Assembly: GCA_026707545.1 (NCBI GenBank)
Contig: JAPOWR010000004.1
Coordinates: forward strand, 62,001-126,000
Direction: 5' to 3'
Origin: Acidobacteriota bacterium
Lineage (GTDB): Bacteria > Acidobacteriota > Thermoanaerobaculia > Multivoradales > Multivoraceae
DNA: 64,000 nt
Positions within the stretch are counted from its first letter, which is position 1; each line of letters starts with the position of its first letter. Under the pieces are notes generated by a model that was not told the origin of the DNA, ran no database searches, and saw only the letters and a program-made list of their open reading frames with translations. This document shows positions 37,177-45,765 of this stretch, piece by piece. Position numbers and translations under genes: made by a program.

Positions 37177-38024
37177 AGGTGGTGCTCGTCTCGCTGCTGC
37201 TCCTGCCGGCCGCCCTCGTCGCCCAGCCCGAAGCCGCTGCGACGGAGTCGGTCCGAGGCCTGCTCGACCGGGCCCGTGCCCTTGCCTCGCGAAACGAAGG
37301 CGAGGCGGCCGCCGAGGCGCTCGGCCGGGCGATCGCCCTGGCGCCCAACTCCGAGGACGTCCTGAACGCCTACGCGCGCTTCTCGCTCGCCCGGGGCAAC
37401 CCGATCCAGGCGACGCTGGCGCTCGAGCCGCTGGCGCGGATGCACCCCGGGGAGGCGGAGTACGCCTATCTGCTCGGCGTGGCCCGCATGCAGGTGGGCG
37501 AGATGGCGGAGGCCGCCGAGGCGCTCTTCGATGCGGCAGCCCTGGATCCGCATCGAGTCCTGACACACATCGCCCTCGGCCTGGCCCTCAACCGGGTGGA
37601 CCGCTTCGACGAGGCCCGGGAAGCTCTGGCCACGGCTCTGCGGCTGGAGCCGGACAACGTCGAGGCGCTGGCCGCCATGTCGGAGACCGTCGAGGGGCTC
37701 GGCATGCTGGCGGAAGCGACTCGACTCGCGAACCGGGCGCTGGCGGTCAATCCCGATCACCCGACGGCGCTGGTGACGATTGGAACGGCCCAGTTGAAGG
37801 ACGGTCGTTTCGAGGCAGCCCGGGAAGCGCTGGCGCGAGCAGTGACCGCCGAGCCCGATTCGATCAAGGGGCACTACCAGCTCAGCCTCGCCCTGGCCCG
37901 CCTCGGCGACCGTGAGGGGGCGGAGCGCCACTTGCAGCGTTCCCGGGAGGCTCAGGCCGCGATCGAAGAGCACATCGAGCGTCTGCGCGCCCAGCCGCCG
38001 CTGGGCTCGAGGACGGAGCCTTGA
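37173..38024 (+). CDS. TPR-repeat secreted protein
   Basis: 283 aa with a signal peptide (about 17 residues, ending LVAQ) and about six TPR units from residue 25 on, such as ALFDAAALDPHRVLTHIALG. The GTG start overlaps the stop of the preceding TPR gene (GTGA), and its own stop overlaps the TTG of the CRTAC1 gene (TTGA). Probably a periplasmic adaptor; no catalytic motif is present. Confidence 0.88.
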   Translation: MKVVLVSLLLLPAALVAQPEAAATESVRGLLDRARALASRNEGEAAAEALGRAIALAPNSEDVLNAYARFSLARGNPIQATLALEPLARMHPGEAEYAYLLGVARMQVGEMAEAAEALFDAAALDPHRVLTHIALGLALNRVDRFDEAREALATALRLEPDNVEALAAMSETVEGLGMLAEATRLANRALAVNPDHPTALVTIGTAQLKDGRFEAAREALARAVTAEPDSIKGHYQLSLALARLGDREGAERHLQRSREAQAAIEEHIERLRAQPPLGSRTEP

Positions 38025-39787
38025 ACGGCGCCGGCGTACCAGGAGCTCGACCGGTACGCACTGGGTGCGCCGGCGCCCCCGCCGGCATCCGGCGCGCCAG
38101 CGCCGGTCTCCCGGACGCTGCCGCTACAGTGGTCGCAGCCCTCCTCGTTTGCCCCGCCTCCGCGCTAGCCCAGGGCGCCGGCGACGCGCCGCTGTTTCGC
38201 GACATCACCGAGTCCACCGGCATCGCCTTCCGCCACAACTCGGCGCCCGAGAAGAAGTACATCGTCGAGTCGATGAGCGGCGGCGTGGGGCTCTTCGACG
38301 TCGACCGTGACGGCCTGCTCGACATCTACCTCGTCAACTCCCTGACGGTCGACACGGCGAACGACCCGGAGTCGTCCCACAGCGCGCTCTACCGCAACCT
38401 GGGCGACGGCACGTTCCGCGATATCGCCACCGAGGCCGGAGTCGCCCACCCCGGCTGGGGAATGGGCCTGTGCATCGCCGACGTCGACGGCGACGGCTGG
38501 CAGGACCTCTACGTGACGGGGATCGGCCGGAACCGGCTCTATCGCAACTCGGGCGACGACACGTTCACCGACGTGGCGCCGGAGCTTGGCGTCGCGGCCT
38601 CGGGCTGGTCGACGGGCTGCGGCTTCGCAGACTACGACCGCGACGGCGATCTCGACCTGTTCGTGAGCCGCTACGTGGAGTTCGATCTCGACAACCTGCC
38701 GGAGTTCGGCAGCGACAAGACCTGTCAGTACCGCGGCGTCTCCGTGCAGTGCGGACCGCGTGGCCTGCCGGGCACCTCCGACCTCCTGTTCCGGCAGGAA
38801 GCGAACGGCGCGTTCACCGAGGTCGGCGAGGAGGCGGGGGTTCGCGATCCGGACGGCTACTTCGGCCTCGGCATCGCCTGGGTCGACATGGACGGCGACG
38901 GCTGGCTCGACCTCTATGTCGCCAACGACTCGACGCCCAACTACCTCTACATGAACCGGAAGGACGGCACCTTCGAAGAGTCGGGCTTCTTCATGGGCGT
39001 CGCGGTGAGCGAGGATGGCGGCGAGCAGGGCGGCATGGGCGTCGCGGTCGGCGACTACGACGGCAGCGGTCGCCTGAGCCTGTTCGTCAGCAACTTCGCC
39101 GAGGAGTACAACGCGCTCTATCGCAACGAGGGCGACTACTCGAGCGACGCCTCCTTCCGGTCGAGGACGGGCGCGTCGAGCCTGCCCTACGTCGGTTGGG
39201 GAACGGCGTTCTTCGACTACGACAACGACGGCTGGGAGGACCTCGTGGTGGTGAACGGCCACGTCTATCCTCAGCTCGACGGCGCCCGGCTCGGCGCCTC
39301 GGCCGGCTACCGTCAGCGCAAGCTCCTCTACCGCAACCTGGGCGACGGCACCTTCGAAGAGGTCGCCAAGCGAGGGGGGCCGGCCTTCCTCGAACAGACG
39401 GTCAGCCGCGGTCTGGCGATGGGCGACCTGGACAACGACGGCCGGGTGGACCTGGTGATCAACGACCTCGACGGCTCGCCGATGGTGCTGCGCAACGAGG
39501 CCGGCGGCGGCCGCTGGCTGCAGGTGCGGCTGGTCGGGGCCGGCAAGAACACCGACGCGATCGGCGCGGTGATTCGGGTGACGGCTGATGGACGCAGCCA
39601 GATCCGCAACATCCGCAGCGGCACCAGCTACCTGTCCCAGGACGATTTCCGGCAGCACTTCGGCCTGGGCGCCGCCGCCACGGTCGATTCGGTCGTCGTG
39701 ACCTGGCCCGACGGCTCGACGACGGAGCGAGAAAACGTCGCCGCCGACCAGTTGATTGTCGTCGAGCAGGCAGGTCACCTGCAGTAG
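38021..39787 (+). CDS. CRTAC1-type FG-GAP/ASPIC-UnbV secreted protein
   Basis: 588 aa. At least seven FG-GAP/VCBS calcium-binding repeats are visible (DVDRDGLLDIYLV, DVDGDGWQDLYV, DYDRDGDLDLFV and so on), building a propeller, followed by an ASPIC/UnbV domain (about 500-575, TWPDGSTTERENV). The TTG start at 38021 overlaps the TPR stop. The first 50 codons are odd: a dispersed hairpin repeat (38061-38086) lies inside them, before the hydrophobic ATVVAALLVCPASALAQ. If translation begins at GTG 38129 instead, the repeat is untranslated. Confidence 0.87.
   Translation: MNGAGVPGARPVRTGCAGAPAGIRRASAGLPDAAATVVAALLVCPASALAQGAGDAPLFRDITESTGIAFRHNSAPEKKYIVESMSGGVGLFDVDRDGLLDIYLVNSLTVDTANDPESSHSALYRNLGDGTFRDIATEAGVAHPGWGMGLCIADVDGDGWQDLYVTGIGRNRLYRNSGDDTFTDVAPELGVAASGWSTGCGFADYDRDGDLDLFVSRYVEFDLDNLPEFGSDKTCQYRGVSVQCGPRGLPGTSDLLFRQEANGAFTEVGEEAGVRDPDGYFGLGIAWVDMDGDGWLDLYVANDSTPNYLYMNRKDGTFEESGFFMGVAVSEDGGEQGGMGVAVGDYDGSGRLSLFVSNFAEEYNALYRNEGDYSSDASFRSRTGASSLPYVGWGTAFFDYDNDGWEDLVVVNGHVYPQLDGARLGASAGYRQRKLLYRNLGDGTFEEVAKRGGPAFLEQTVSRGLAMGDLDNDGRVDLVINDLDGSPMVLRNEAGGGRWLQVRLVGAGKNTDAIGAVIRVTADGRSQIRNIRSGTSYLSQDDFRQHFGLGAAATVDSVVVTWPDGSTTERENVAADQLIVVEQAGHLQ
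38061..38086 (+). repeat. dispersed hairpin repeat, copy D (stem variant)
   Basis: CTGGGTGC followed by a perfect seven-base stem (GCCGGCG/CGCCGGC) with a four-base CCCC loop. It aligns position for position with the copies at 39816, 50230 and 50335, which have the stem GCGGACC/GGTCCGC and loop TTCT. The stem differs but stays paired, as expected if the structure is conserved. It is inside the start region of the CRTAC1 gene. Confidence 0.6.
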
Positions 39788-39806
39788 AGAGCATCGCCTG
39801 GCCGAT

Positions 39807-39841
39807 GCCCGTTCTCTGGGTGCGCGGACCTTCTGGTCCGC
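39807..39841 (+). repeat. dispersed hairpin repeat, copy A
   Basis: A 35-base element identical to 50326-50360. CTGGGTGC (39816-39823) leads into the hairpin GCGGACC-TTCT-GGTCCGC (39824-39841). It occupies the 87-base gap between the converging CRTAC1 and dihaem cytochrome genes. No T-run follows, so a simple intrinsic terminator is unlikely. Confidence 0.75.
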
Positions 39842-39874
39842 ATCAAACGCGATGCCGCGGAGCGGCGAGCGCGA

Positions 39875-40936
39875 CTACTTCTCGTCCCGAGTCATCCAGC
39901 GCTCGCCCGAGCTGTGCGGCGCGCTTCGAGATCCGCGGTTGAACCTCTCCGCCGCATGCGGATAGTCGGGCCCCACCACACCCCCGGCGCACTCGCCGGC
40001 AGGCGGGATCACCCAGTCGCAGCCGGGCGTGTTCTCCGGGCCGTCGGCCCAGCATTGCTCCAGCGCCTCGAGGTCCGCGGCCAGTGAGCCCGGATCGTGC
40101 GGCGGCATGTGCTCGTTGGGGTCCCAGAAATCGCCCGTGAACTCCTCCAGCGTCTCCATCGCGATCCGGTGGCAGCCAACGCAGCCGTTGTCTTCGATGT
40201 GGATCGTCCGCATGTCCCAGGTCGGCGCGCCCACGACGTAGTAGGGCGGGTTGGGTCCGGGCAGGACCGGGACGACTGGCTGACGCGGGTTCTCGGGAAG
40301 CCGCGCGGACTTGATCCAGGGATTGTGGATGAACGGGTCCGCCTGGTGGCAGCGGACGCACTGGATATCCCCGGCCGGCATGTACGCGTCGTCGAAATCC
40401 GGGTCGTTGGGGCCGGGCAGGACCCCGAGCAGCCGGTTGTTCTCGCCGACGTAGGTCCAGGGGCTGTTGTCGCCCGACTCGAAGAAGCACGTGGCGCCAC
40501 TGTCGTAGTTGTAGCCGATCATCTGGACCGAGTCGCCGATGTCGACGTTGAAGACGTCGTCACGCCCGTCGTGGCGACAGAAGCTCACCCAGACGACCTC
40601 GGGCCGGGGCGTGCCGTCGGCGTTCCTGCCCTCGTGGCGTTGCAGGCTCGAACCCGGCATGCAGTCGCCGATCTGGAGGCTGCCGTCGTCGCAAGCGTGG
40701 AGCCCCGGGTCCTCGAAGATCTCCCGGCCGTCCTGCCGGATGCGGATGCGCGCGCCCTGGCCGCAGTCGACGATCGGCGCCACGCCCACGTGCGGTTCGC
40801 ACATCGCGGCGTAGGCGCGGGCGCTCTTCGGCATCGGCGGGTTCGCGCCCTCGGGCGTGCACGGTCCGGCAGGCGCGGACTGCGCGAACGCCGGCCCAGC
40901 GGCAACGACGAGAAGCAGGGCGGTGAGTGCTCGCAC
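39875..40936 (-). CDS. secreted dihaem c-type cytochrome
   Basis: 353 aa with a signal peptide (about 19 residues, ending AFAQ). Two haem-attachment motifs, CVRCH (193-197) and CVGCH (252-256), lie in the C-terminal half; the N-terminal half is Cys-rich (positions 26, 46, 58, 82, 92, 120, 150) and may be disulfide-bonded. Starts at GTG 40936, three bases from the end of the dioxygenase gene upstream on the same strand. It could pass electrons in the periplasm; no enzymatic motif is recognised. Confidence 0.8.
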   Translation of the reverse strand: MRALTALLLVVAAGPAFAQSAPAGPCTPEGANPPMPKSARAYAAMCEPHVGVAPIVDCGQGARIRIRQDGREIFEDPGLHACDDGSLQIGDCMPGSSLQRHEGRNADGTPRPEVVWVSFCRHDGRDDVFNVDIGDSVQMIGYNYDSGATCFFESGDNSPWTYVGENNRLLGVLPGPNDPDFDDAYMPAGDIQCVRCHQADPFIHNPWIKSARLPENPRQPVVPVLPGPNPPYYVVGAPTWDMRTIHIEDNGCVGCHRIAMETLEEFTGDFWDPNEHMPPHDPGSLAADLEALEQCWADGPENTPGCDWVIPPAGECAGGVVGPDYPHAAERFNRGSRSAPHSSGERWMTRDEK

Positions 40937-40939
40937 GGC

Positions 40940-41854
40940 CTACATCTCCAGCACGACTTCCTTCTTCGCGTTCGACTCCAGCGACTGGACCTTGCGCTTC
41001 AGGTACTTGTTCAACTGCCGGTCGTAGCGGCTGGTGGCGCCGGCGTGACGGACGCGCACGTACGGCTCCCAGCGGGCTTCGCCGGCGGCCTCGACCTGGT
41101 CGCCCATCACGGTGACCCGCTGGATGATGCGCTCCTCGTTGAAGTCGTTCAGCACGAAGTGCTGCGTGCAGCGGTTGTCCCACATGGCGAGCGTGCCCTG
41201 CTGCCAGCGATACCGAACGGTGAAGCGCGTGTTCGTCGCCCAGCGGGTCAGGTAGCCGAGCAGGTGGTCGCTCTCCTCATGGCTCAGTTCGACGATGCGG
41301 CGGGTGAAGTGCTCGTTGACGAACAGCGACTTGCGGCCGGTCTCCGGGTGAACGCGGACGACCGGGTGGATCGTCATCTTCTCCGGCTTGCCGTGCGGCG
41401 TCGCGTCGTGGAGCGCGGTCAGACCCTCGCAGAGCTCCTGCAGCGGCGGCGAGAGTTCCTCGTAGGCCCTGTACATGTTGGCCCACATCGTGTCGCCGCC
41501 GACCTCAGGGCACTTGACCATGTTGAGGATCGCCATCACCGAGGGGCTCTCCTGGAAGCTGATGTCGCTGTGCCACTCGTCCGCGACTCCGCCGCGGGTC
41601 GCCACCAGCTCGAACACCTCGGGGTGCTCGAGGAATGGGTTGTTCAGGTGCGGGTGTCCTTCCAGCTCGCCGAAGTGGCGGCCGAAGGCGACGTGCTGCG
41701 CCACGTCCAGATGCTGGTCGGGAAAGAACAGCACCTGGTGGTCCAGCAGCAGGCCGCGGATCGTTGCGGCCTCGTCCGGGCCGGCCTCAGCCAGCGGCAG
41801 ATCGTGGATCTCGGCGCCCAGGGACCCGGAGAGGCGTACGACTCGATGACTCAT
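40940..41854 (-). CDS. TauD/TfdA family Fe(II)/2-oxoglutarate dioxygenase
   Basis: 304 aa. The facial triad is clear: HSD in EWHSDISF (His95, Asp97) and the distal His in CTQHFVLNDF (His232), with an Arg about ten residues further on for 2-oxoglutarate. ATG 41854 has AGGAG at good spacing; the longer frame to 42010 is rejected. Family members hydroxylate sulfonates, phenoxyacetates, carnitine precursors and others; the substrate is not evident. Cytoplasmic, unlike its cytochrome neighbour. Confidence 0.93.
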   Translation of the reverse strand: MSHRVVRLSGSLGAEIHDLPLAEAGPDEAATIRGLLLDHQVLFFPDQHLDVAQHVAFGRHFGELEGHPHLNNPFLEHPEVFELVATRGGVADEWHSDISFQESPSVMAILNMVKCPEVGGDTMWANMYRAYEELSPPLQELCEGLTALHDATPHGKPEKMTIHPVVRVHPETGRKSLFVNEHFTRRIVELSHEESDHLLGYLTRWATNTRFTVRYRWQQGTLAMWDNRCTQHFVLNDFNEERIIQRVTVMGDQVEAAGEARWEPYVRVRHAGATSRYDRQLNKYLKRKVQSLESNAKKEVVLEM

Positions 41855-41903
41855 GGGAGTTCTCCTGCGGTTGAGGATCGAGGCTATCTCTAGACTCCGG
41901 GTC

Positions 41904-43061
41904 ATGCGCAACCAACTCGGCCTTGTCACAGCCGCCCTCGCCGCGGTCGTCCTGTCCTGTTCGGAGCTCGCGGAGCAGGCCGAAGGTCCCCGCGTGGAGG
42001 CCGACGGCACCGTTCACGTCCCGGCCTTCGACCTGCCCGAGACCTCGTACTTCAGCGACGAGTCGCGGGCGGCGATGAAGCACTTCCGCGAGGTCTACGG
42101 ACCGGAGTTCGGCACCTTCTCCCAGGGCTGCGCGAACCTGAACGACGTCGCCGACGACCCGGAGGCGATTGGGGCCGCGCGCCAGTGCGTCGCCGACGGC
42201 TACTACAAGACGGCCATCTACCGGGACACCGTCGCCAAGCACCCGGTGAAGATCACCGCGGAGACGATCGCCGGCGTCTACACCGAGGTGTTCGTCCCCG
42301 AGGGGGGCGTCGCCGAAAAGAAGGAAGACCGGCTGCTGATCAGTATTCACGGCGGCGGCTTCCGCGTCGGCGCCCGCTACTTCAGCCAGACGGAGGCGAT
42401 GCAGGTCGCCGACATGGGCGGCTACAAGGTGATCAGCCCCGACTATCGGATGGCGCCCGAGGCCACCCACCCGGCCGGCGTCGAGGACGTCATCGCCGTC
42501 TACAAGGCGATGCTCGAGGACTACGAGGCGGCGAAGATCGGCATCTACGGCTGCTCGGCCGGGGCCATGCTCACCGCGCAGACGGTCGCGTACATGCTCG
42601 AGAACGACCTGCCGCTGCCGGGCGCGATCGGCCTCTTCTGCGCCGGGATACCGACGACCGACGGCGACACCCCGGGCGTCTTCAAGATGGGCCGCAGCGA
42701 GAGCGCCTTCCTCGTGTCCGCGATCAACGGCTTCCCGCGCCCGGTCGAGCCGGCGGAGCCGCCCCAGCCGAGCGGCTACTTCCGCGGCGTGAAAGCCGGC
42801 GATCCCGTCGTCGCTCCCGGCGACCACGACGACCTGCTCGCCCGCTTCCCGCCGACGCTACTGATCAGCGGCACCCGCGACTTCGCGCTCGGCGGCGTAC
42901 TGGCCAGCCACAACAAGCTGGTCAGTCTCGGCGTCGAGGCCGACCTGCACGTCTGGGAAGGCCTCGGGCACGCGACCTTCGCGTTCAACCCCCGCCTGCC
43001 CGAGTCGGACGAAGTGCACAACGTGATCGTGCGCTTCCTCGACCGGCACCTGTCGCGGTAG
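41904..43061 (+). CDS. lipoprotein alpha/beta-hydrolase, hormone-sensitive-lipase family
   Basis: 385 aa. The lipobox VLSC (Cys19) indicates a lipoprotein. HGGGF (149-153) is the oxyanion-hole motif of family IV esterases; the nucleophile elbow reads GCSAG (Ser218) where GDSAG is usual. The later SGTRDFAL and GLGHATF supply Asp and His. Acts on short-chain esters in the periplasm by inference. ATG 41904 gives the intact signal; the ORF extension to 41853 does not. Divergent from the dioxygenase gene with 49 bases between. Confidence 0.87.
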   Translation: MRNQLGLVTAALAAVVLSCSELAEQAEGPRVEADGTVHVPAFDLPETSYFSDESRAAMKHFREVYGPEFGTFSQGCANLNDVADDPEAIGAARQCVADGYYKTAIYRDTVAKHPVKITAETIAGVYTEVFVPEGGVAEKKEDRLLISIHGGGFRVGARYFSQTEAMQVADMGGYKVISPDYRMAPEATHPAGVEDVIAVYKAMLEDYEAAKIGIYGCSAGAMLTAQTVAYMLENDLPLPGAIGLFCAGIPTTDGDTPGVFKMGRSESAFLVSAINGFPRPVEPAEPPQPSGYFRGVKAGDPVVAPGDHDDLLARFPPTLLISGTRDFALGGVLASHNKLVSLGVEADLHVWEGLGHATFAFNPRLPESDEVHNVIVRFLDRHLSR

Positions 43062-43067
43062 CAGAAC

Positions 43068-44702
43068 TCAGTTGTACCAGTAGATGTGCTCGTCGTCCGG
43101 CGCGTCCGGGTCGAGCAGCGTCTTGTCGATGTTGACCGGGCTTTGGGTGGCCCAGGGCCAGATCGGTGCCGCCTGTTCCTCGTTGTGCTCGGCGAGGAGC
43201 TTCTTCAGGGCAGCGACCCGCTCCGGTTCCCTGTCGGCGAGGTTGTGCTGCTCGGTGGGGTCCTTCTTCATGTTGAAGAGCCATACTCCTCCGGGGGGTT
43301 CGCTGATCTGGAGTTTCCAGCCGTCGGCGAGGACGACCTGATAGTCGCCGGTGCGCCAGAAGAGACGGTCGTGCGGCGCGCCTTCGACCTCACCCAGGAC
43401 GTGCGGCACCAGGTCGACGCCGTCGATCTTCCGGTCGCCGGGCAGATCGACTCCGGCCGCGGCCGCCGCGGTCGAAAAGATGTCGAAGCCGTGGACCGGG
43501 GCTTCGTAGGTCTGGCCGCCGCTGAGACGGGCCGGCCACTTCAGGAGGAAGGGCACGTGGATGCCTCCCTCGAAGAAGCTGATCTTCCAGCCGCGGAACG
43601 GCTCGTTGACGCGCGGCAGGCCGATGTAGGCCGGCGCCCCGTTGTCCGAGGTGAAGAAGACGAGCGTGTTCTCTTCGAGACCGTTCTCGCGCAGCGCCTC
43701 GAGCACCCTGCCGACGCTGCGGTCGAGTGAACGGACCATCGCGGCGTAGACCCGCAGGCGATGCTCCTCGATGTGGGACAGCGCCTCGTAGTCGGCGCGC
43801 AGCGCCTGCAGGGGCGTGTGCACCGCCCAGTGCGCCAGGTAGAGAAGGAAGGGCCGGTCCTTGTTCGCCTCGATGACCTGAACCGCCTGGTCGGTGTAGT
43901 AGTCGGTCAGGTACCCGCCGGGTTCGAAGGAGGGACTGTCGTTGAAGGACGCCTCGTAACGCACGAAGCGCCACAGGAAGCGGTCGATCCCGTCGAACTC
44001 CTGCTTCGAGTTGACGACGTTCGGGTCGTCCTCGGGCAGGTACAGGCCGCTCCTCATGAGCAGGCTCTCGTCGAAGCCCTGCTCGTGAGCCCGCATGCCG
44101 TCGCCCACACCAAGGTGCCACTTGCCGATGTGCACGGTGTGGTAGCCGGCCGGCTTGAGCAGCTCGGCGAGCGTGATCTCGGACGGCGGCACGCCCTTCT
44201 CGTCGATGGGAACCGTCGCCCCTTCCGGGTTGCCGCTCGTCTGCCGGAGCCTGCCTTCCGTGCTCGAGAGCCGGGGCACCATCGTGGCGAACCCCGGCGG
44301 CGTCGGCGTGAACTCGAAACCGAAGCGGGTGCCGTAGCGGCCGGTCATGAGCGCAGCCCGCGACGGGGCGCAGGTGCCGTTGGCCGAGTAACCGTTGGCG
44401 AAGTGGACGCCGTCACGGGCCAGCGAGTCGATGTTCGGGGTCGGGACCGTGCCGCCCGCGACGCCGCCACCGAGCCAGCTCAGGTCGTTCCAGCCCAGGT
44501 CGTCGGCGAGGATGACGACGATGTTGGGCGGCCGCTCGCCGGCGGGCCGTCCTTCGGGATCGGCGCCGGACTGCCAGTCGATCGTCTGGGTCGGACCGAT
44601 TTCGGCCGGTTGGAACTGTGCGGCCACGCCCACGGCGGCCGCGAAGGTCGCGGCGAGCCCGAGGGCGACCAGGCCGCGTCGTGCGCCGCATCGATTCATC
44701 AT
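43068..44702 (-). CDS. secreted type I sulfatase
   Basis: 544 aa with a signal peptide of about 28 residues. ILADDLGWNDLS gives the metal-binding Asp pair, and CAPSRAALMTG the modified Cys111 with its Arg. GKWHLG and FFTSDNGAP complete the usual active-site set. Formylglycine formation requires a maturation enzyme that is not obvious in this window. Likely removes sulfate from polysaccharide or a similar ester in the periplasm. It converges with the esterase gene, six bases apart. Confidence 0.93.
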   Translation of the reverse strand: MMNRCGARRGLVALGLAATFAAAVGVAAQFQPAEIGPTQTIDWQSGADPEGRPAGERPPNIVVILADDLGWNDLSWLGGGVAGGTVPTPNIDSLARDGVHFANGYSANGTCAPSRAALMTGRYGTRFGFEFTPTPPGFATMVPRLSSTEGRLRQTSGNPEGATVPIDEKGVPPSEITLAELLKPAGYHTVHIGKWHLGVGDGMRAHEQGFDESLLMRSGLYLPEDDPNVVNSKQEFDGIDRFLWRFVRYEASFNDSPSFEPGGYLTDYYTDQAVQVIEANKDRPFLLYLAHWAVHTPLQALRADYEALSHIEEHRLRVYAAMVRSLDRSVGRVLEALRENGLEENTLVFFTSDNGAPAYIGLPRVNEPFRGWKISFFEGGIHVPFLLKWPARLSGGQTYEAPVHGFDIFSTAAAAAGVDLPGDRKIDGVDLVPHVLGEVEGAPHDRLFWRTGDYQVVLADGWKLQISEPPGGVWLFNMKKDPTEQHNLADREPERVAALKKLLAEHNEEQAAPIWPWATQSPVNIDKTLLDPDAPDDEHIYWYN

Positions 44703-44749
44703 TCTTGTCCTTTCGAGTGGTTGGGGCGATAGCCTACGAGATCAACGCG

Positions 44750-45694
44750 ATGGGTCCCGTTCTCTTCATCTGCCTTCTGTTTGCCGTTACGACTGCAACA
44801 CATGTGCAGCCAGCGGCGGCACAGAACAACTCCTCCAGGATCGCCTTCGTATCCACTCAGGACGGCAACCCGGAGATCTACGTCATGAACGAAGGTGGCT
44901 CCGACCTGACGCGGCTGACCAACAATCCGGGCTTCGATGGTGCCCCGACGTGGTCGCCCGACGGCACCCGGATCGCATTCGCATCATCTCGCAACGACAA
45001 CGCCGACATCTACATCATGAACGCCGACGGCTCCAACGTCGTCCGTCTCACCAGCCACGCGGCCAACGACGGCGGCCCCTCCTGGTCGCCCGACGGCTCG
45101 ATGATCGCCTTCGATTCGAATCGCAGCGGCAGCTCTCAGGTGTGGCGTACCAACGTCGACGCCGGAAACTGGGGGTACAACCTCACGCAGCTCACCGAAG
45201 ACCATCCTCTGGGGCGCGTAAACAACTTCGTCGCCTGGTCGCCCGACGGTTTGTGGATCGCCTTCGAAGCCGACCGTGACCGCGACGACCCGGAGATCTA
45301 TCTAGCCAACGCCGTCGATGGCACCAACCAGCAGCGATTGACGTTCACTCGTGCTCTTGACGAGGTCCCCAGTTGGACACCCGACGGCAGGCAGATCGTC
45401 TACTCCACCGATCGCGACGGGGCACCGCAGAACGGCAACTATGAGATCTACATCATGAACGTCGATGGCTCCGACAAGCGCCGTCTGACCACCGCCCCAG
45501 GTGCCGACTCCAACCCTTCGGTGTCGGCCGACGGCACCCGGATCGCCTTCGATTCTTCGCGCGGCGGAGGGAGGGAGATCTATGTCATGAACCTGGATGG
45601 CTCCAATCCGATTCGACTGACGGGCACAGGAATCGAGAGGTCTGACGGCAGCAGAGCCATATCCAACAGCAACCCCGCCTGGTCACCGTTCTAG
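44750..45694 (+). CDS. TolB-like beta-propeller protein, secreted
   Basis: 314 aa with a signal peptide (about 25 residues, ending AAAQ). At least six WD40-like PD40 repeats are visible, each with a pattern such as WSPDGTRIAF followed by YVMNxxGS and RLT. This is the repeat unit of TolB and of surface propellers involved in binding peptidoglycan-linked proteins; the TolB N-terminal domain is absent, so it is not TolB itself. ATG 44750 chosen; the upstream frame to 44618 is antisense to the sulfatase. Confidence 0.83.
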   Translation: MGPVLFICLLFAVTTATHVQPAAAQNNSSRIAFVSTQDGNPEIYVMNEGGSDLTRLTNNPGFDGAPTWSPDGTRIAFASSRNDNADIYIMNADGSNVVRLTSHAANDGGPSWSPDGSMIAFDSNRSGSSQVWRTNVDAGNWGYNLTQLTEDHPLGRVNNFVAWSPDGLWIAFEADRDRDDPEIYLANAVDGTNQQRLTFTRALDEVPSWTPDGRQIVYSTDRDGAPQNGNYEIYIMNVDGSDKRRLTTAPGADSNPSVSADGTRIAFDSSRGGGREIYVMNLDGSNPIRLTGTGIERSDGSRAISNSNPAWSPF

Positions 45695-45718
45695 GCGGGC
45701 TCAGGGCTAGAGTAAGAC

Positions 45719-45738
45719 GGATGCCGCTTCCGGCATCC
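45719..45738. terminator. perfect hairpin between TolB-like and redoxin genes
   Basis: GGATGCCG-CTTC-CGGCATCC, an eight-pair stem with a four-base loop, 25 bases after the TolB-like stop and 28 before the redoxin ATG. It may end the upstream transcript or sit in the redoxin leader. No T-run follows. Like the dispersed repeat it has a four-base loop, but it lacks the CTGGGTGC lead. Confidence 0.4.
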
Positions 45739-45765
45739 GAATCAGAGAGAGGGAGCGTTCGACCC

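Noticed and set aside
44750..45694. TolB itself
   Set aside because: The N-terminal TolB domain is missing and no tol-pal genes are adjacent; only the propeller repeats are present.
45719..45738. SECIS element of the redoxin gene
   Set aside because: It lies before the gene; bacterial SECIS elements sit directly after the TGA.
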